DNA of 32,500 bases from Glandiceps talaboti (GCF_964340395.1 NC_135567.1:21005306-21037805), one strand, 5' to 3'. Shown: positions 12,212 to 23,565, counted from the stretch's first letter. Notes: generated from the letters alone by a model not told the origin. Translations and numbers: made by a program.

Positions 12212-12320
12212 GCTGTCTGTCTGTCTGTCTGTCTGTCTGTCTTGTCTCTGTGTCTATCTCTGTGTCTGTCGGTCTGTGTGTCTCTCCCTACGTATGTATG
12301 TATATATGTGTGTGTGTGTC
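12149..12320. repeat. (CTGT)n microsatellite with degenerate tail
   Basis: About 23 CTGT copies to 12241 with two interrupted units (GTTT, GGCT), then a decaying TCTGTGTCT and TATG/TGTG tail to 12320. The three overlapping + strand frames of Cys-Leu-Ser-Val repeats are artefacts of this repeat. Confidence 0.97.
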
Positions 12321-12599
12321 TTTACTGTATAAAATCCACTGTAAAGATCATTCTCCAACTTCAAGCTGTGACCATTTGTGTTTGTTTTATGTCAATGTCA
12401 ACCAAAATGACTGATTGCTCACTCAAACATCACCTTGGCAACAATACTACACGTTTAAGGGATTCTAATAAATAGTCTGAGCACTACCAGTACATGTACC
12501 TGTTACTAGCTATAGCGATGCATTCAGTACAAATGACAATTACTCGTGTGGATATGAAGAGGGTTCGCTACTTCAGAAACACCAGGGAATTTCCAAGAG

Positions 12600-12794
12600 G
12601 GTTACCTACCTATGGGTAACCTACCTATGGGTAACCTACCTATGGGTTACCTACCTATGGGTAACCTACCTATGGATAACCTACCTATGGGTAACCTACC
12701 TATGGGTAACCTACCTATGGGTTACCTACCTATGTGTAACCTACCTATGGGTTACCTACCTATGGGTAACCTACCTATGGGTAACCTACCTATT
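12600..12794. repeat. 15-bp minisatellite, 13 copies
   Basis: The unit is GGTAACCTACCTATG with GGTTACC and TGTAACC variants. Each unit carries a GGTNACC palindrome. Because 15 is divisible by three, the + strand reads as Met-Gly-Asn-Leu-Pro repeats with Gly-Tyr variants. The frame starts inside the array and stops within six codons of its end, so I do not call it a gene. Confidence 0.97.
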
Positions 12795-13524
12795 TCTTTT
12801 AACAAACAATAAGATGTAATAATTGAAGGTCGGTATAAAAGTACAGCGCTGACTCAGTAATATTGTTGTCATCCAATTTATGGCACAGTGTTCGCAGTAC
12901 CTTCACAAATAAGGATCAACTGGATAAAATTATGTATTATCCTAATTTTTCTTGCGTGTGGTTCATTTGAAGGCTTATAATTCGATCCCAGGTTCTTGGA
13001 TTAGTTATATCTTATCAATGGAACATAATCCAGGCACAAATTGATTTCAGACTTTAATGTTAGTCTTAAAGAAGATGTTACATAGTTGGAGGTTTAAGAG
13101 TACGTTTACTACCAAACCAGAGTGACCATGGAGTTTCAGTTAGGCAGCATGGTGTTTTTACATCTCACAAATTGTTACAAGTTACAAATTACACAATCTA
13201 AATATAGGAATTGATAGCGTGGTGCACATGAAATGTTACATTTTGTCTCACTGAACACAAATAAACAAAATCTACAATGTTCCTTACGACAGAGATCCTG
13301 TTCAATATCATTTTATATGTTTTGCAAGCTATCTGTACTTTGTAACAAAATAAAACCCACGTAAACAAATCACCCTAATTTTATCTCTATTGTAACTCTA
13401 GTTTCGAATAGGTAGTAACAGTATAACGCTCGACAGAATGACTCTTATCACGGGCAGGACGTTCACAATGTATCCAACTTATCTTTACTACTGAGTTTTA
13501 TTAAAGTGATAACATAGATGACAA

Positions 13525-13862
13525 AATGAGTATTTATTTTGGATTTTAAATCATAAAACAACTCGACAGTGGTACTATACCTCAAATACACCAACATGAA
13601 ACAACATATGCTGAATCATTGTCTATAGAGTTTCAGTTAAGCAGGATGAATTACAAAACATAAAAAATGTTTAAAACATTTGTCATTATATGTGCAATAA
13701 CAAACTTTTGACACTCTTTATAACTTTTAGTAATTTATTGAGTTACAAACACAGATTTAGTCGATGCTGCTTCACATTGATGTTTTTCAAGTAGGAAAAC
13801 TTAGTAGAGATGTTTTAAGAGTTAAAACCCCCAAATAAATACCCATTTGTCATCCATATGGC
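13525..13862. mobile_element. degraded palindromic (long inverted repeat) element, copy 1
   Basis: Its outer ends are inverted relatives: GTATTTATTTTGGATTTTAA near 13530 and TTAAAACCCCCAAATAAATACC near 13825-13848. The centre, from TTTGTCATTATATGTGCAAT at about 13679 to CAAGTAGGAAAAC at about 13800, is clearly similar to 23826-23946. So this looks like an older member of the family at 23736-23990. No coding capacity. It behaves like a MITE or foldback element; target duplications were not found. Confidence 0.6.
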
Positions 13863-13979
13863 CACTTACATGTCAAAAATAAGTTCTATTTGTACACCAG
13901 TCTATCTTAAAAAGTTCATTCTAGTATAGACCTACGTGGAGGGTCTATAATTCTAATAATTATTCATTGCAGAAAAACA

Positions 13980-14371
13980 CTAGATCACGTAACAAGTGTC
14001 ACAAATAACCACCTTATATACTGCGGGCACGCACACCGTTGTACAAGAATTCATTTTAAATGTGTAGGCCCAACTTTATTGAGCTGCTTACCATTTGATG
14101 TACGTAACTGTGGCATTGCTAGTGCTAGTGAATTTAAAAACAGAGTATGTTCATTATTGGAAGCACTTGTAACTGTACACCATATTATAATTGTATGAGT
14201 GTTTTAAGTAACTGCTCCCTTTCATGAGTTGTGGTATATTTTCTTTGTATGTTTATTGCGTTTGTCCCATACATTGGTTTTGGCATACCTTTTGAAAGTA
14301 TACATTTGACTTTCGAAAAGTTGGAAGATTTGACCATTTATTTCGAATAAAAATAAATTGAATAATAATAA
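13980..14371 (+). mobile_element. 5'-truncated non-LTR retrotransposon (LINE) 3' end
   Basis: An open + strand frame from about 13980 to a stop at 14196-14198 includes the motif LLSCLPFDVRN followed by SASEFKNRV. This resembles the conserved C-terminal tail of CR1/L2-like LINE ORF2 proteins (LWNSLPxxVR...SxxxFKxxL). The key WN is replaced by SC, so the copy is decayed. About 150 bp of 3' UTR follows, ending in AATAAAAATAAATTGAATAA and short TAA repeats at about 14347-14371. The assignment rests on motif recall; the exact clade is not determined. Confidence 0.6.
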
Positions 14372-14596
14372 TAGTTTCAGAATCATATTCAATCAATTGA
14401 TAAGCGTGCAATTTAGGGATCACTCAAAATTGATAATTAGGGTAGGAGTGCACCCCCTGTGTCTGTCAACTTGACATTTCTGTTAACCTAGTCATATTAA
14501 TTATTATTCAATAGCTCTCAGTGTGGGGACATTAATCGCGACTACCGTGAAACAAATAGTTGTCAATGTCATATCTGTATTCAGACGTCGCTCTCG

Positions 14597-14655
14597 TATC
14601 ATGGTTATAGTGAAACAGCTATCATGGTTATAGTGAAACAGCTATCGTGGTTACA
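14597..14655. repeat. 24-bp tandem repeat, 2.5 copies
   Basis: TATCATGGTTATAGTGAAAC is repeated twice, and a third partial copy reads TATCGTGGTTA. Very short, so recent slippage or duplication is likely. Confidence 0.9.
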
Positions 14656-16085
14656 TTTTTAAGTCACATTCCGTTGGCATGTCAAATTCTAGATGTCCAG
14701 ATGATAGCCTTCTCTTGTAGTTATTGGTTTCTTCTGAACTAGACTTCAGGGGTTAATGGTTTCTAAAAAAGTTTTTTGTCAAAAAATTATGTAAAACTGC
14801 AATAGTGATATTGATAGCGTTATAAAAGTCTAGATTTGATCTCACTGTCAACACAAATAAACATCACTGTTGGAGAAAACAAGAAAAACTCAAACCTGTC
14901 AGATAAATTATTACAATTTATGGCTTATTAATATTGTACATAGTAGCCTAATGACTGAATTGCGACAATATTACAATAATTTTTGTAGATCATTAAAAAA
15001 TGGGAACTTATAAAATATTAATAAAACATACAGATGGCGACAATAACACGACAATAAAAAAAAATGTAACTGTAAAATGACAATATTTTTTAAATGTAAT
15101 ATTTCATGTGCGTGATTAGTGCCTGTATTTTGTACGTGTAATTCGTAACAAAAAGTCTTGTGTGAGATATGAAAAAAAAACATTATACCGCCTAATTTAT
15201 ACTTTATAGTCTTTCTAGTTTGTAGAAAAACGATAGACTGGTCGAATCAGACTTTGTCATCCTCCACATGCTGTAGACAGCTTACCGGTGTGAATTATCA
15301 CTTGTAATTATGCTAATTTTATGCTAATTGTATTGTTCATCTCTTTATCAAACTCTCATAAATGGTTTCAGTGGCTGTTCAATGTACAAAGTACAGAATA
15401 CTATCCATAACTGGGTCATACAGCTTATTAGCACGAGTGATGAAGGTTTGGTGTAGTTTGAAAGGAGCAACAATGATGCAAAGTGGTGAAAAAAGTGATA
15501 ACTTAGCTCATGATGAGGTGATGAAAACTTTTGATCAAGCCTACTTTATGTTGGTTGTCTAAAAAGAACGTGTTTTCTGTCTCCATACATGGGTTATTCT
15601 TGTTAAAAGTGTTTCAACTCTTGGCAACAGAGGAGCACTTCATAACAAATGTGTTTAACCCACTCACTCACTTACTTTCTCCATATTTTTTTTCTTATTT
15701 ATTTTGTTGTTATTTGATTTAAAAAAAAATATTATGTAATAACTTATGGTAAATATCACTATCATTTGATAAGGTAAACTAATTATGGGACCAGCTGTTC
15801 ACAAACAATTTTATCAAAAAAAGGTTCAGGAAGATGCATATACACTTCAGTGAATATTATTCCCGCCAATTCGACATCTGTATCACTCACGTCAACTGAA
15901 TCACCAATTCACATAAGCTGAATCACCCATTCACGGCATCTGTATCATTTCAGTGATGACGTCTGTATTTTGTGCACGTACAGTATAGCTGTTCGTTAAT
16001 CCAAAGTGACCCACCTCTCTGGTAATCCAATTGGCGCCGATGTAGCCACGCATTTCGGCTCTGAAATCACCGAAGCCATTTAATT

Positions 16086-16207
16086 GATATCAATAAACTT
16101 TATGATGCGATCCGTACCCCTCACGACCTCGTACGGTCTGGTCGCTCCTACGACGGAGTGGTTGACAATTTCACACGACATGTCCTTCGTACCCTCTTCC
16201 TTCGACT
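16086..16207. other. GC-rich patch, open on both strands, unidentified
   Basis: About 120 bp with markedly higher GC and CpG density than its surroundings. On the minus strand a frame bounded upstream by an AG acceptor-like site (TTTATGTCACAG) reads through to a stop near 16086, with the segment VVGATRPYEVVRGTDRIIKF. On the + strand another frame reads LYDAIRTPHDLVRSGRSYDG and continues past 16230. I recognise neither. It could be a single exon of an unrelated gene on the minus strand, a decayed retrocopy or a transposon fragment. No flanking exon was found. Confidence 0.3.
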
Positions 16208-16978
16208 CTGTGACATAAATAATATGTTAACCATCAAAATACGAACTTTAGTGTATTGCCTTAAACGGTAATAATAATATTGTATCGAATCTCCATTTAT
16301 TAGAAATCGTTACATAGGGTTTTATTCATGTAATAAATTACTTTGCAACATATGGTTGTATATATTACATATATAAAATAGGAATTATATTGAAAGTATT
16401 CTTATTATAACGTACAGATAATCTCTGTGTTGCCACACAGAATTATATCTACAACAAATGCCTTTACCTGAAATAACATTTTACCATATAGGTGCGATAT
16501 AAAAAAGACACCCCTGCTTTTCTGGTCACCGATGCCACATCCACTCCACATATAGTGTTACAGTAGGGGAGACCAAAGGCGTAATATAATACAAGCACAA
16601 AATGTGTGTTTTGAACAACAATATTAAAGTATTTTAAGAGGATAATGCCAATATTTTAATTTTCCCGACATCTTTGATATACTGTTACATTCTCCAGAAA
16701 TGTTCTTTACTCTGTGGTCAACGAAAATGCTGTTTTTTACGTCAAAATCTGCCATTTTTAGTTAATGCGTACCAATCGTGCATACATACAGGGCTTAAAA
16801 TGACAAAAGCCAATTTTTGTGGATTTTTTCTCTCTTATAAAAAGAAATTAAAACGCCGAATTCGAGTTGTAGAGAATAATCCGTTGAACATTTGAAAAAA
16901 TCTTGAGTTAAGAAAAACTTCAAACTTGGCATATCTTGTCCCACATATTGTAAATTTGTTTGTTTTTGACACTTGTGA

Positions 16979-17053
16979 AGTGAAATACTATCACGTGACG
17001 TGTATTGAGAATTCATAGTGAAGTACTATCACGTGACGTGTACTGAGAATTCG
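16979..17053. repeat. 38-bp duplication carrying CACGTGACGTG
   Basis: TACTATCACGTGACGTGTA occurs at about 16987 and 17025, each followed by (T/C)TGAGAATTC. Each copy holds a palindromic E-box (TCACGTGA) directly followed by an ACGT core. The duplication is plain; regulatory use is speculative. Confidence 0.85.
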
Positions 17054-17171
17054 AGGTTAATTTCAATGAATTTGTAAAGTTCATATCCAAAATAAGCAAT
17101 GGAAATGGTAAATCGGCTGAGCCTACGGAAAGACGGCAGTTTATTGAATCATTATTATATATTATTTGTGG

Positions 17172-17515
17172 AGTCATGATGGGTGAATGGTTAGCGGCTT
17201 GGAATCTACAGGTTGCAGGTTCGAGCCCCGTCGCTGCCTGCTGTTTGTTTATGAGTTCTCAGCAAGATTTGAACCACGACTGTGCCTCAGTCAACCCAGC
17301 TGTATAAGTGGGGACCTGGTAGGATGTAGGTTGCAATGTGAAGGCTTTAATCCTATGCGCTTAAATGGCTGCAATGGATTGTATTCTCCCCTGGGAGTTG
17401 AGGAAGACTAAAGGGCTGTTGTGCCGTTCTGATCCGAGCCAGGGGTAATAATTGTAAAGCGCTTTGAGCACGGAGTGGGAAAGCGCTATATGAGAACCCA
17501 TTATTATTATTATTA
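17172..17515 (+). mobile_element. tRNA-derived SINE with conserved GC-box tail
   Basis: The head resembles a tRNA: an A-box-like segment GTGAATGGTTAGCGGCTTGG at 17183-17202 and a B-box GGTTCGAGCC at 17218-17227, about 25 bp apart, as RNA polymerase III needs. The tail at about 17449-17495 has TGTAAAGCGCTTTGAG followed by GGAAAGCGCTATATGAGAA, then (ATT)n. That tail pattern is known from widespread metazoan SINE families with a conserved 3' domain; I cannot name the family. The near-full length makes this a reasonable reference copy. The + and minus open frames over it are spurious. Confidence 0.75.
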
Positions 17516-17840
17516 TATTAAATATTAAAACATGTGTTCCAGCTTGAGAATTAAGCCAACGATAGCGTGGACGTAGTATGCATGTAGGAAATGAACAATG
17601 TGCCTTTGCTGGTACCATAGTAACGTTGTTCAAGAAGACCTAAACCAGTTTTCATTCAAGGTGAAGTAAATAAATTCGTGTGCCACTGATAGCGCACACG
17701 TACATGAAATATTGCATTTTTAAAAATTATGTTCATCTGAATAGATTACAAAAATATTTAAACCACGTTTAAGGACCAACACAGACAGTTTCCATCTAAA
17801 TATAATTGTAGTTTTGTGGATGAATAACATAAAACAATTG

Positions 17841-17912
17841 TACCTAGCAACAATTAATTCTACCTAGCAACAATTAATTGAACCTAGTAACAATTAATTC
17901 TACCTAGCAACA
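17841..17912. repeat. 20-bp minisatellite, 3.6 copies
   Basis: TACCTAGCAACAATTAATTC repeats at 20-bp spacing from 17841, with a G/A variant in the third copy. Confidence 0.95.
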
Positions 17913-18331
17913 CAAGTCATCACCAAAGGACACAAGATAGAGACTGTTCTCTGCCTATGTCTTAATCTCCAATTTGACCGTAATTACACATGTCACTTTA
18001 ACTCCATTGAGTACTAGATAGTGTTTAGCACGTGACTACAGTTTGAGAGGCAACAACTCAAAAGTACCCCGGCAGTTGAAACGAAAGTAGCCTCTTGATT
18101 TATCAATGTTGGCTCTAGAGATTTTAAAAATAAAAGTGCCATCGAGATACAATTGAAGTCATACAGTTCAACAATGTTCTTGAGTTCTTTCACTTTAAGA
18201 ATGAAGTAAACATTTTAAGATATTGTGTACACACTTTTATGCATTCATAGTAATAGAAAATACAAACAGGATTGGACTAAGTTAATTATATCTTGACTTT
18301 ACTTGCATGATATAGGCTGTAGCAATTTTAT

Positions 18332-18397
18332 CTGTCATAGGATTCTATGACAGGGTGATTGGTACAGCTCCAAACAGTAACTATTGATCAATCACCC
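18332..18397. other. two adjacent inverted repeats
   Basis: CTGTCATAG and CTATGACAG (18332-18352) form a 9-bp stem with a short loop. Immediately after, GGGTGATTG (18353-18361) and CAATCACCC (18389-18397) form a second 9-bp stem with a 27-bp loop. They may be structural remnants of a small element. No function can be assigned. Confidence 0.6.
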
Positions 18398-18480
18398 AGA
18401 GGAGGTAAGATAGTTTTAAACCCGGCTTGTTGGAAATTCAAGTACTCACAGATGTTGTGAAAAAACCAATACAATCACCA

Positions 18481-18803
18481 ATGTCTATCAACAGCCCTGG
18501 TCAATATGTCTATCAACAGCCCTGATCAATATGTCTATCACCAGCCCTGGTCAATATGTCTATCAACAGCCCTGGTCAATATGTCTATCAACAGCCCTGG
18601 TCAATATGTCTATCAATAGCCCTGGTCAATATGTCTCTCAACAGCCCTAGTCAATATGTCTATCAACAGCCCTGGTCAATATGTCTATCAATAGCCCTGG
18701 TCAATATGTCTATCAACAGCCCTGGTCAATATGTCTATCAACAGCCCTGGTCAATATGTCTATCAACAGCCTTGGTCGATATGTCTATCACCAGCCTTGG
18801 TTG
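18481..18803. repeat. 25-bp minisatellite, about 13 copies
   Basis: Unit CTATCAACAGCCCTGGTCAA plus TATGT. Variants are AACAGC/AATAGC/ACCAGC and CCTGG/CCTAG/CCTGA. The unit is not a multiple of three, so the open frames cycle through all three phases and are not evidence of coding. Confidence 0.97.
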
Positions 18804-19342
18804 GCCATATCGTTTTGATACCTATCTCATTACAGTTGCAAAGACAGACGTTAACTACGCATTACCAACAACATTCGATAACTTTTATTTATAAGATTTT
18901 AATGGCAACATTTAATCGACAACATTTATCCATCTCTTTGCCTGCAATTTTACAAAGGAGCGCGCTTGAATGTGTTTTTACATATGGCAATAGTTTCTCT
19001 GAATCTAAACCTTCAGTGGAGAACACAAACGACAAAACAGAATACAAACATACAGGACATCATATAACATTTGGTGATTACACAATTGTATGACCGCAAC
19101 AAGATGTCGACAGCTCAATAAAACTTAAACTGGAAACTGCTCATTAAGTACATGATATTTATCAATGTATTATCAATTATTTTTGTATCTTTAAGGCAAT
19201 AAATCTGGTCAACATTTATTACAGTTAAATGCTAAAACCTAAGATAATTTATCAATATTAGCAAATAAGATTGCAGAATTGTGTAATAAATATGTCATCG
19301 ACATACATATATTCAATGTACACAACACATTTGTACAGCTCT

Positions 19343-19810
19343 TTAAACCACGGCTAGCTGATGTAACTACAATGTAGTTAAGTTTTTACAATCTGACGTG
19401 TTCTAAACCACGGCTAGCTGATGTAACTACAATGTAGTTAAGTTTTCATGATCTAACTAGTCTATCTGCTAGAACTCGGATGTTCTTCTGATACAACACA
19501 CCCCCGAACATCGCTATCGAGGATGGAACGTTCGGGCAAGCTCTCACTGCGAACTTCGTTCGCTTATAGTATCGAAAGAAAGCCCGAACGTCTAGCAGCT
19601 AGACTATAATCTAACGTGTTCTAAACCACGGCTAGTTGATGTAACTAGAATGTAGTTAAGTTTTCACAATCTGACGTGTTCTAAACCACGGCAAGTTGAT
19701 GTAACTACAATGTAGTTAAGTTTTCATAATATATCGTACTGTAAACCACGGCTAGTTGATGTAACTAGAATGTAGTTACGTTTTCCCTATGTAACGTGTT
19801 CTAAACCACT
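19343..19810. repeat. 60-bp minisatellite with hairpin, interrupted by an insertion
   Basis: TAAACCACGGC(T/A)AG(C/T)TGATG starts recur at about 19344 and 19404, then, after a 151-bp insertion, at about 19622, 19682 and 19742, with a last decayed start at 19802. Each unit contains TAACTACAATGTAGTTA (or TAACTAGAATGTAGTTA), a short stem-loop with 7-bp arms, followed by AGTTTT and (T/C)(G/A)ACGTGTTC. Confidence 0.95.
19458..19608. mobile_element. 151-bp non-autonomous TIR element nested in the 60-bp array
   Basis: The insertion begins TAGTCTATCTGCTAGAACTC and ends GTCTAGCAGCTAGACTATA, so the ends are imperfect terminal inverted repeats of about 20 bp. It is flanked by ATCTAAC at 19451-19457 and 19609-19615; with one more mismatched base this is an 8-bp site. 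Neighbouring 60-bp units give the empty site (AATCTGACGTGTTC). A 7-8 bp duplication and short TIRs fit a hAT-like MITE. No coding capacity. Confidence 0.75.
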
Positions 19811-19917
19811 ATAATTATTTTCGGACCTTGTGAAAATACTGAGAGAGAAACGCTTTTTTGAAGAATAAATAGTATTTGATATTTCGTGACTAACAGAGTG
19901 AAAAAGAAATAGAGATA

Positions 19918-19934
19918 GATAGACAAACAAACAA

Positions 19935-19977
<43 letters not shown>

Positions 19978-20095
19978 CAAGTTAGTCAAAGACACATGCA
20001 CATACAGGCACAAACGGACACAGACACAGACACAGACACAGACACAGACAGAACAGATAAAGACACGGGCACACAGACACAGACTCAGACACAGA
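19918..20095. repeat. compound CAAA/CAGA microsatellite
   Basis: Runs of (CAAA)n then (CAGA)n to about 19977, then degenerate CACA(G)A units to 20095. The minus-strand Val-Cys-Leu-Ser frames are artefacts of this. Confidence 0.95.
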
Positions 20096-20528
20096 GAAAA
20101 TGAGAAACAGGGACACATATGGACAGAGACTAATAGATTATAACCTTTAACATTATAACCTACATAGTAAATCGTCATTTCTTCATTAACTTACCCACCC
20201 ACCCACTCATTCAATGACTTGATCTTTTCTTAAAATAGTGTTTACAAATAAATTGTAAGATGAAATGATATCAAAGTTATCATTAAAGTGGCATAAGCTG
20301 GGAAGCATTTTATTAAAGTGAAAATACTAACACAAAATCACATTCCAGTATAATGTTAATGTCAATGTATTATGTCATCTATATCATTACAATTGTGTTC
20401 TGATATTGTTAGAATAGTTGATTACATAGTAGGAATTTCATGAACATTTTTTGATACGTATGATAAATTACGTCATCGGATAGCTTTATGAGTTATATCT
20501 TAATACCAGGTTTGAGTTCAGTCAATTG

Positions 20529-20965
20529 TAAGAGGTGGTTAACTAATTGAGCTTCAGTAAGTACAGTAATGTGAATATCTTTTAAATACGCAATGAAACC
20601 ATGTCGAAACACGTATAAACTCAGATTGTGTTCCTTTAAGCACCTAGCCGTCTAGCGGTAAAGTCGGCAGACAGACAGTTTTATAAAGCATATCGACCTG
20701 AACATGTGATATGCTACTCATTAGTAATAATAACCCTTGGTCACGTGGTACTAGAACCTTTTATTAGACAGCAATATAGTTGAGTATAATTGACAACGGG
20801 GAAAAAGAACTCAATCTAAAACGTCAAGATGAAATGAAAAATCACAATTATTGTAAAGAGGTGGTTAAGTATCCTTCAGGTACAATAATGTGAGTATCCT
20901 TTAACTATGCAGTAAAAACTTTGCCTAAAGACATATTATGTTAGATTGTGTCCCTTTAAAATGAT
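20529..20965. repeat. diverged direct repeat pair (about 110 bp each)
   Basis: Copy one at about 20529-20640 and copy two at about 20855-20965 share AAGAGGTGGTTAA, then CAGTAATGTGAATATCTTTTAA versus CAATAATGTGAGTATCCTTTAA, then (A/T)CAGATTGTG or TTAGATTGTG and TCCTTTAA or CCCTTTAA. The level of divergence points to an old duplication or two copies of an unknown dispersed element. The segment between contains TAGCCGTCTAGCGGTAAAG, which is reminiscent of a tRNA A-box, but no B-box follows. Confidence 0.7.
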
Positions 20966-21140
20966 CTTATCAAATCTAAAAGTGATATCATACATTATCG
21001 AAAACGATTCATTGTAGAGGTCAAATAATATCTGACAGTTGAGTGTCGAAATTCTCATGTAAAGTTGTCAGTATCGACATCAATGTAATAAGTAGTCACT
21101 ATATTTGATATATCAAAATTACGTCCTTACAAAGTTTTAA

Positions 21141-21700
21141 TGACATGTGACAAAGCTTATATCAGCTGACTGCACATGACATGTGACAAAGCGTATATCA
21201 ACTGACTGCACACGACATGTGACAAGCTTATTTCAGCTGACCGCACATGACATGTGACAAAGCTTATATCAAATGACCGCACATGACATGTGACAGCTTA
21301 TATCAACTGACCGCACATGACATGTGACAAAGCTTATATCAACTGACAAAGCTTATATCAACTGACCGAACATGACATGTGACAAAGCTTATATCAAATG
21401 ACCGCACATGACATGTGACAAAGCTTATATCAACTGACAAAGCTTATATCAACTGACCGAACATGACATGTGACAAAGCTTATATCAAATGACCGCACAT
21501 GACATGTGACAAAGCTTATATCAACTGACAAAGCTTATATCAACTGACCGAACATGACATGTGACAAAGCTTATATCAAATGACCGCACATGACATGTGA
21601 CAAAGCTTATATCAACTGACCGCACATGACATGTGACAAAGCTTATATCAACTGACCGCACATGACATGTGACAAAGCTTATATCAAATGACCGCACATA
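21141..21700. repeat. 36-bp minisatellite with a 91-bp higher-order repeat
   Basis: Basic unit: ACATGACATGTGACAAAGCT then TATATCAACTGACCGC, with internal palindromes ACATGT and AAGCTT. Between about 21337 and 21560 two full units plus a 19-bp half unit (TGACAAAGCTTATATCAAC) form a 91-bp block: GACCGAACATG starts at 21364, 21455 and 21546. The half units show unequal duplication inside the parent repeat. Confidence 0.95.
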
Positions 21701-22150
21701 CCGCTTGGTAATTAGTGCATATATATTGAGTTGGTCAGAATGTTAACATATCAATGCGTATTATCAGCTACTGAGCAGGATCTATTCGTTTGGCGCCTCA
21801 CTGTCTGTCACGTGTTTTACAGATTTGAAAGTGTCGGCAGATCTAATATAAGTTAGATATATTAATAAAAAAAGATATTGGTTCTCTTTTGACTTCAATA
21901 GTTTCAATTTTGGGAAAGATTTTTCCGAAAAGAGCAAATGTGAATAACCGTATATATTTATTTTAAATTTATATATCGATGGAACAACACACGCCATGTG
22001 TTGTTCATGATAGGGTCAAAGGTTACACAACGATTACTATCATTATCCCACACTGCTGTCGTCGTTCATTAATTCGTTCAGATAATATTACAGTAATGCT
22101 GCAAAGGCCGGACTGTCACAGATCGTAACTCACAAATCGAAAATAGTTTA

Positions 22151-22270
<120 letters not shown>

Positions 22271-22387
22271 GTTTATCGTTTATCGTTTATTTGAGTACAC
22301 GTAACAAAACCCTGGGAGTTGTTAATGGTACAAAACATAGAAGGAAAATAATAAAACTAATAAACTATCTCAAAGAAGCATTACATA

Positions 22388-22392
22388 TTATA

Positions 22393-22422
<30 letters not shown>
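22388..22422. repeat. (ATT)n microsatellite
   Basis: About eleven ATT units after a short TATATTATATA stretch. Such tails often mark the end of a retroposon, but nothing recognisable lies upstream. Confidence 0.9.
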
Positions 22423-22426
<4 letters not shown>

Positions 22427-22846
22427 GTTTGTAGGTGGGTCTTCTTACCCATCTGTATATCATCCTCACTGTCCTAGAATCATTTATTACATGAAATAGC
22501 AATGCTGCACCACCAGCTGCGATTGAAATAGAACCCTGCTATAACATATCGAATGAACTGGACAAATATATATATACTATTACACGACGTTATTTCTGTG
22601 GGGTATGTTTTATTGAAGCTTTCGGCCAAGCTGACGAATTACTGTCAAAGAAATCCGGTACAAAATAGGAAATCGGCTTATAATAACGTATTGAATAATA
22701 GTCATTTTAATACCTTAATGCTATATGGCCTACGTAGACTCAAACATTATGAAATGTTGTTAACATTAAATCCATATACATGGTCACCTCTGTATGTGTT
22801 AAAGTGAACGGCATGCACGTATGTAAAAAGCACATTTATGGGAGGT

Positions 22847-22862
22847 GGGGGGGGGGGGGGGG
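22847..22862 (+). repeat. poly(G) run of 16
   Basis: A homopolymer of 16 G preceded by GGGAGGT. Its length is uncertain because sequencing and assembly handle such runs poorly. A 12-C run occurs at 28924-28935 in intron 2. Confidence 0.9.
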
Positions 22863-23244
22863 TGTTTTCCCCAGAGTTTAGCAGTCTCAGGTGTACCGCC
22901 ATACTATTGCAGTTCGTTCACATAAGATAGTTTAACAGAATTCAGGTGGTGAAGTCTGAAATTTGTGGTCTAATCTTAATAAGTGTTATCTAAAATTGGC
23001 TAGGATTCCACGATTCCCTAGTTTTGATGCACATTAGACTGAAAAAGACATGTACCATGTTTACAAGCAGATTTAAGTTTGTCTCAGACATCAATTACAT
23101 TATCGATGGCGCATGCGCACTTCTGTCTAAGACGGGACCTGTCAAAGAATGTAGTCGACAAAAGGAATTCAAAGCTTTCATTCACCAGTATATTGAGTTT
23201 TATTCTATGGAACATTGTTGTTTTAGCTATTAAACAGAGATGCT

Positions 23245-23376
23245 ATTATCCTATGTCCTTGGTGACAGATAATACCATTGATATTTTAAATCACATATAC
23301 CATTCATCGTATTATCCTATGTCCTTGGTGACAAATAATATCATTTATTATATTTAAATCACATATACCACTCGTC
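23245..23376. repeat. 66-bp tandem duplication
   Basis: ATTATCCTATGTCCTTGGTG occurs at 23245 and 23311. Similarity continues through AAATCACATATACCA(T/C)TC to the end of each copy, with a few changes in the AT-rich middle. Confidence 0.93.
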
Positions 23377-23565
23377 GTAACATTACCTAATTGAAGGATG
23401 TTTCTCTTCCTGTGACGTCATATCGCTCGTTTTGAAAAAACTAAAACACTAGAGGGTGCTGGTAGAGAACTTATCCCCATTCCCATCTCACCTCCACCCC
23501 ACCAACATTGAGGGTGATCGTAGGGGTTTCAGCTCGATAGTTGTGGCTAATATAGTCCCTAATAT

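Noticed and set aside
12612-12812. Met-Gly-Asn-Leu-Pro repeat protein
   Set aside because: It is the translation of a 15-bp minisatellite and ends within a few codons of the array.
20640-20720. tRNA or SINE head (TAGCCGTCTAGCGGTAAAG)
   Set aside because: Some A-box resemblance, but no B-box or cloverleaf can be found downstream.
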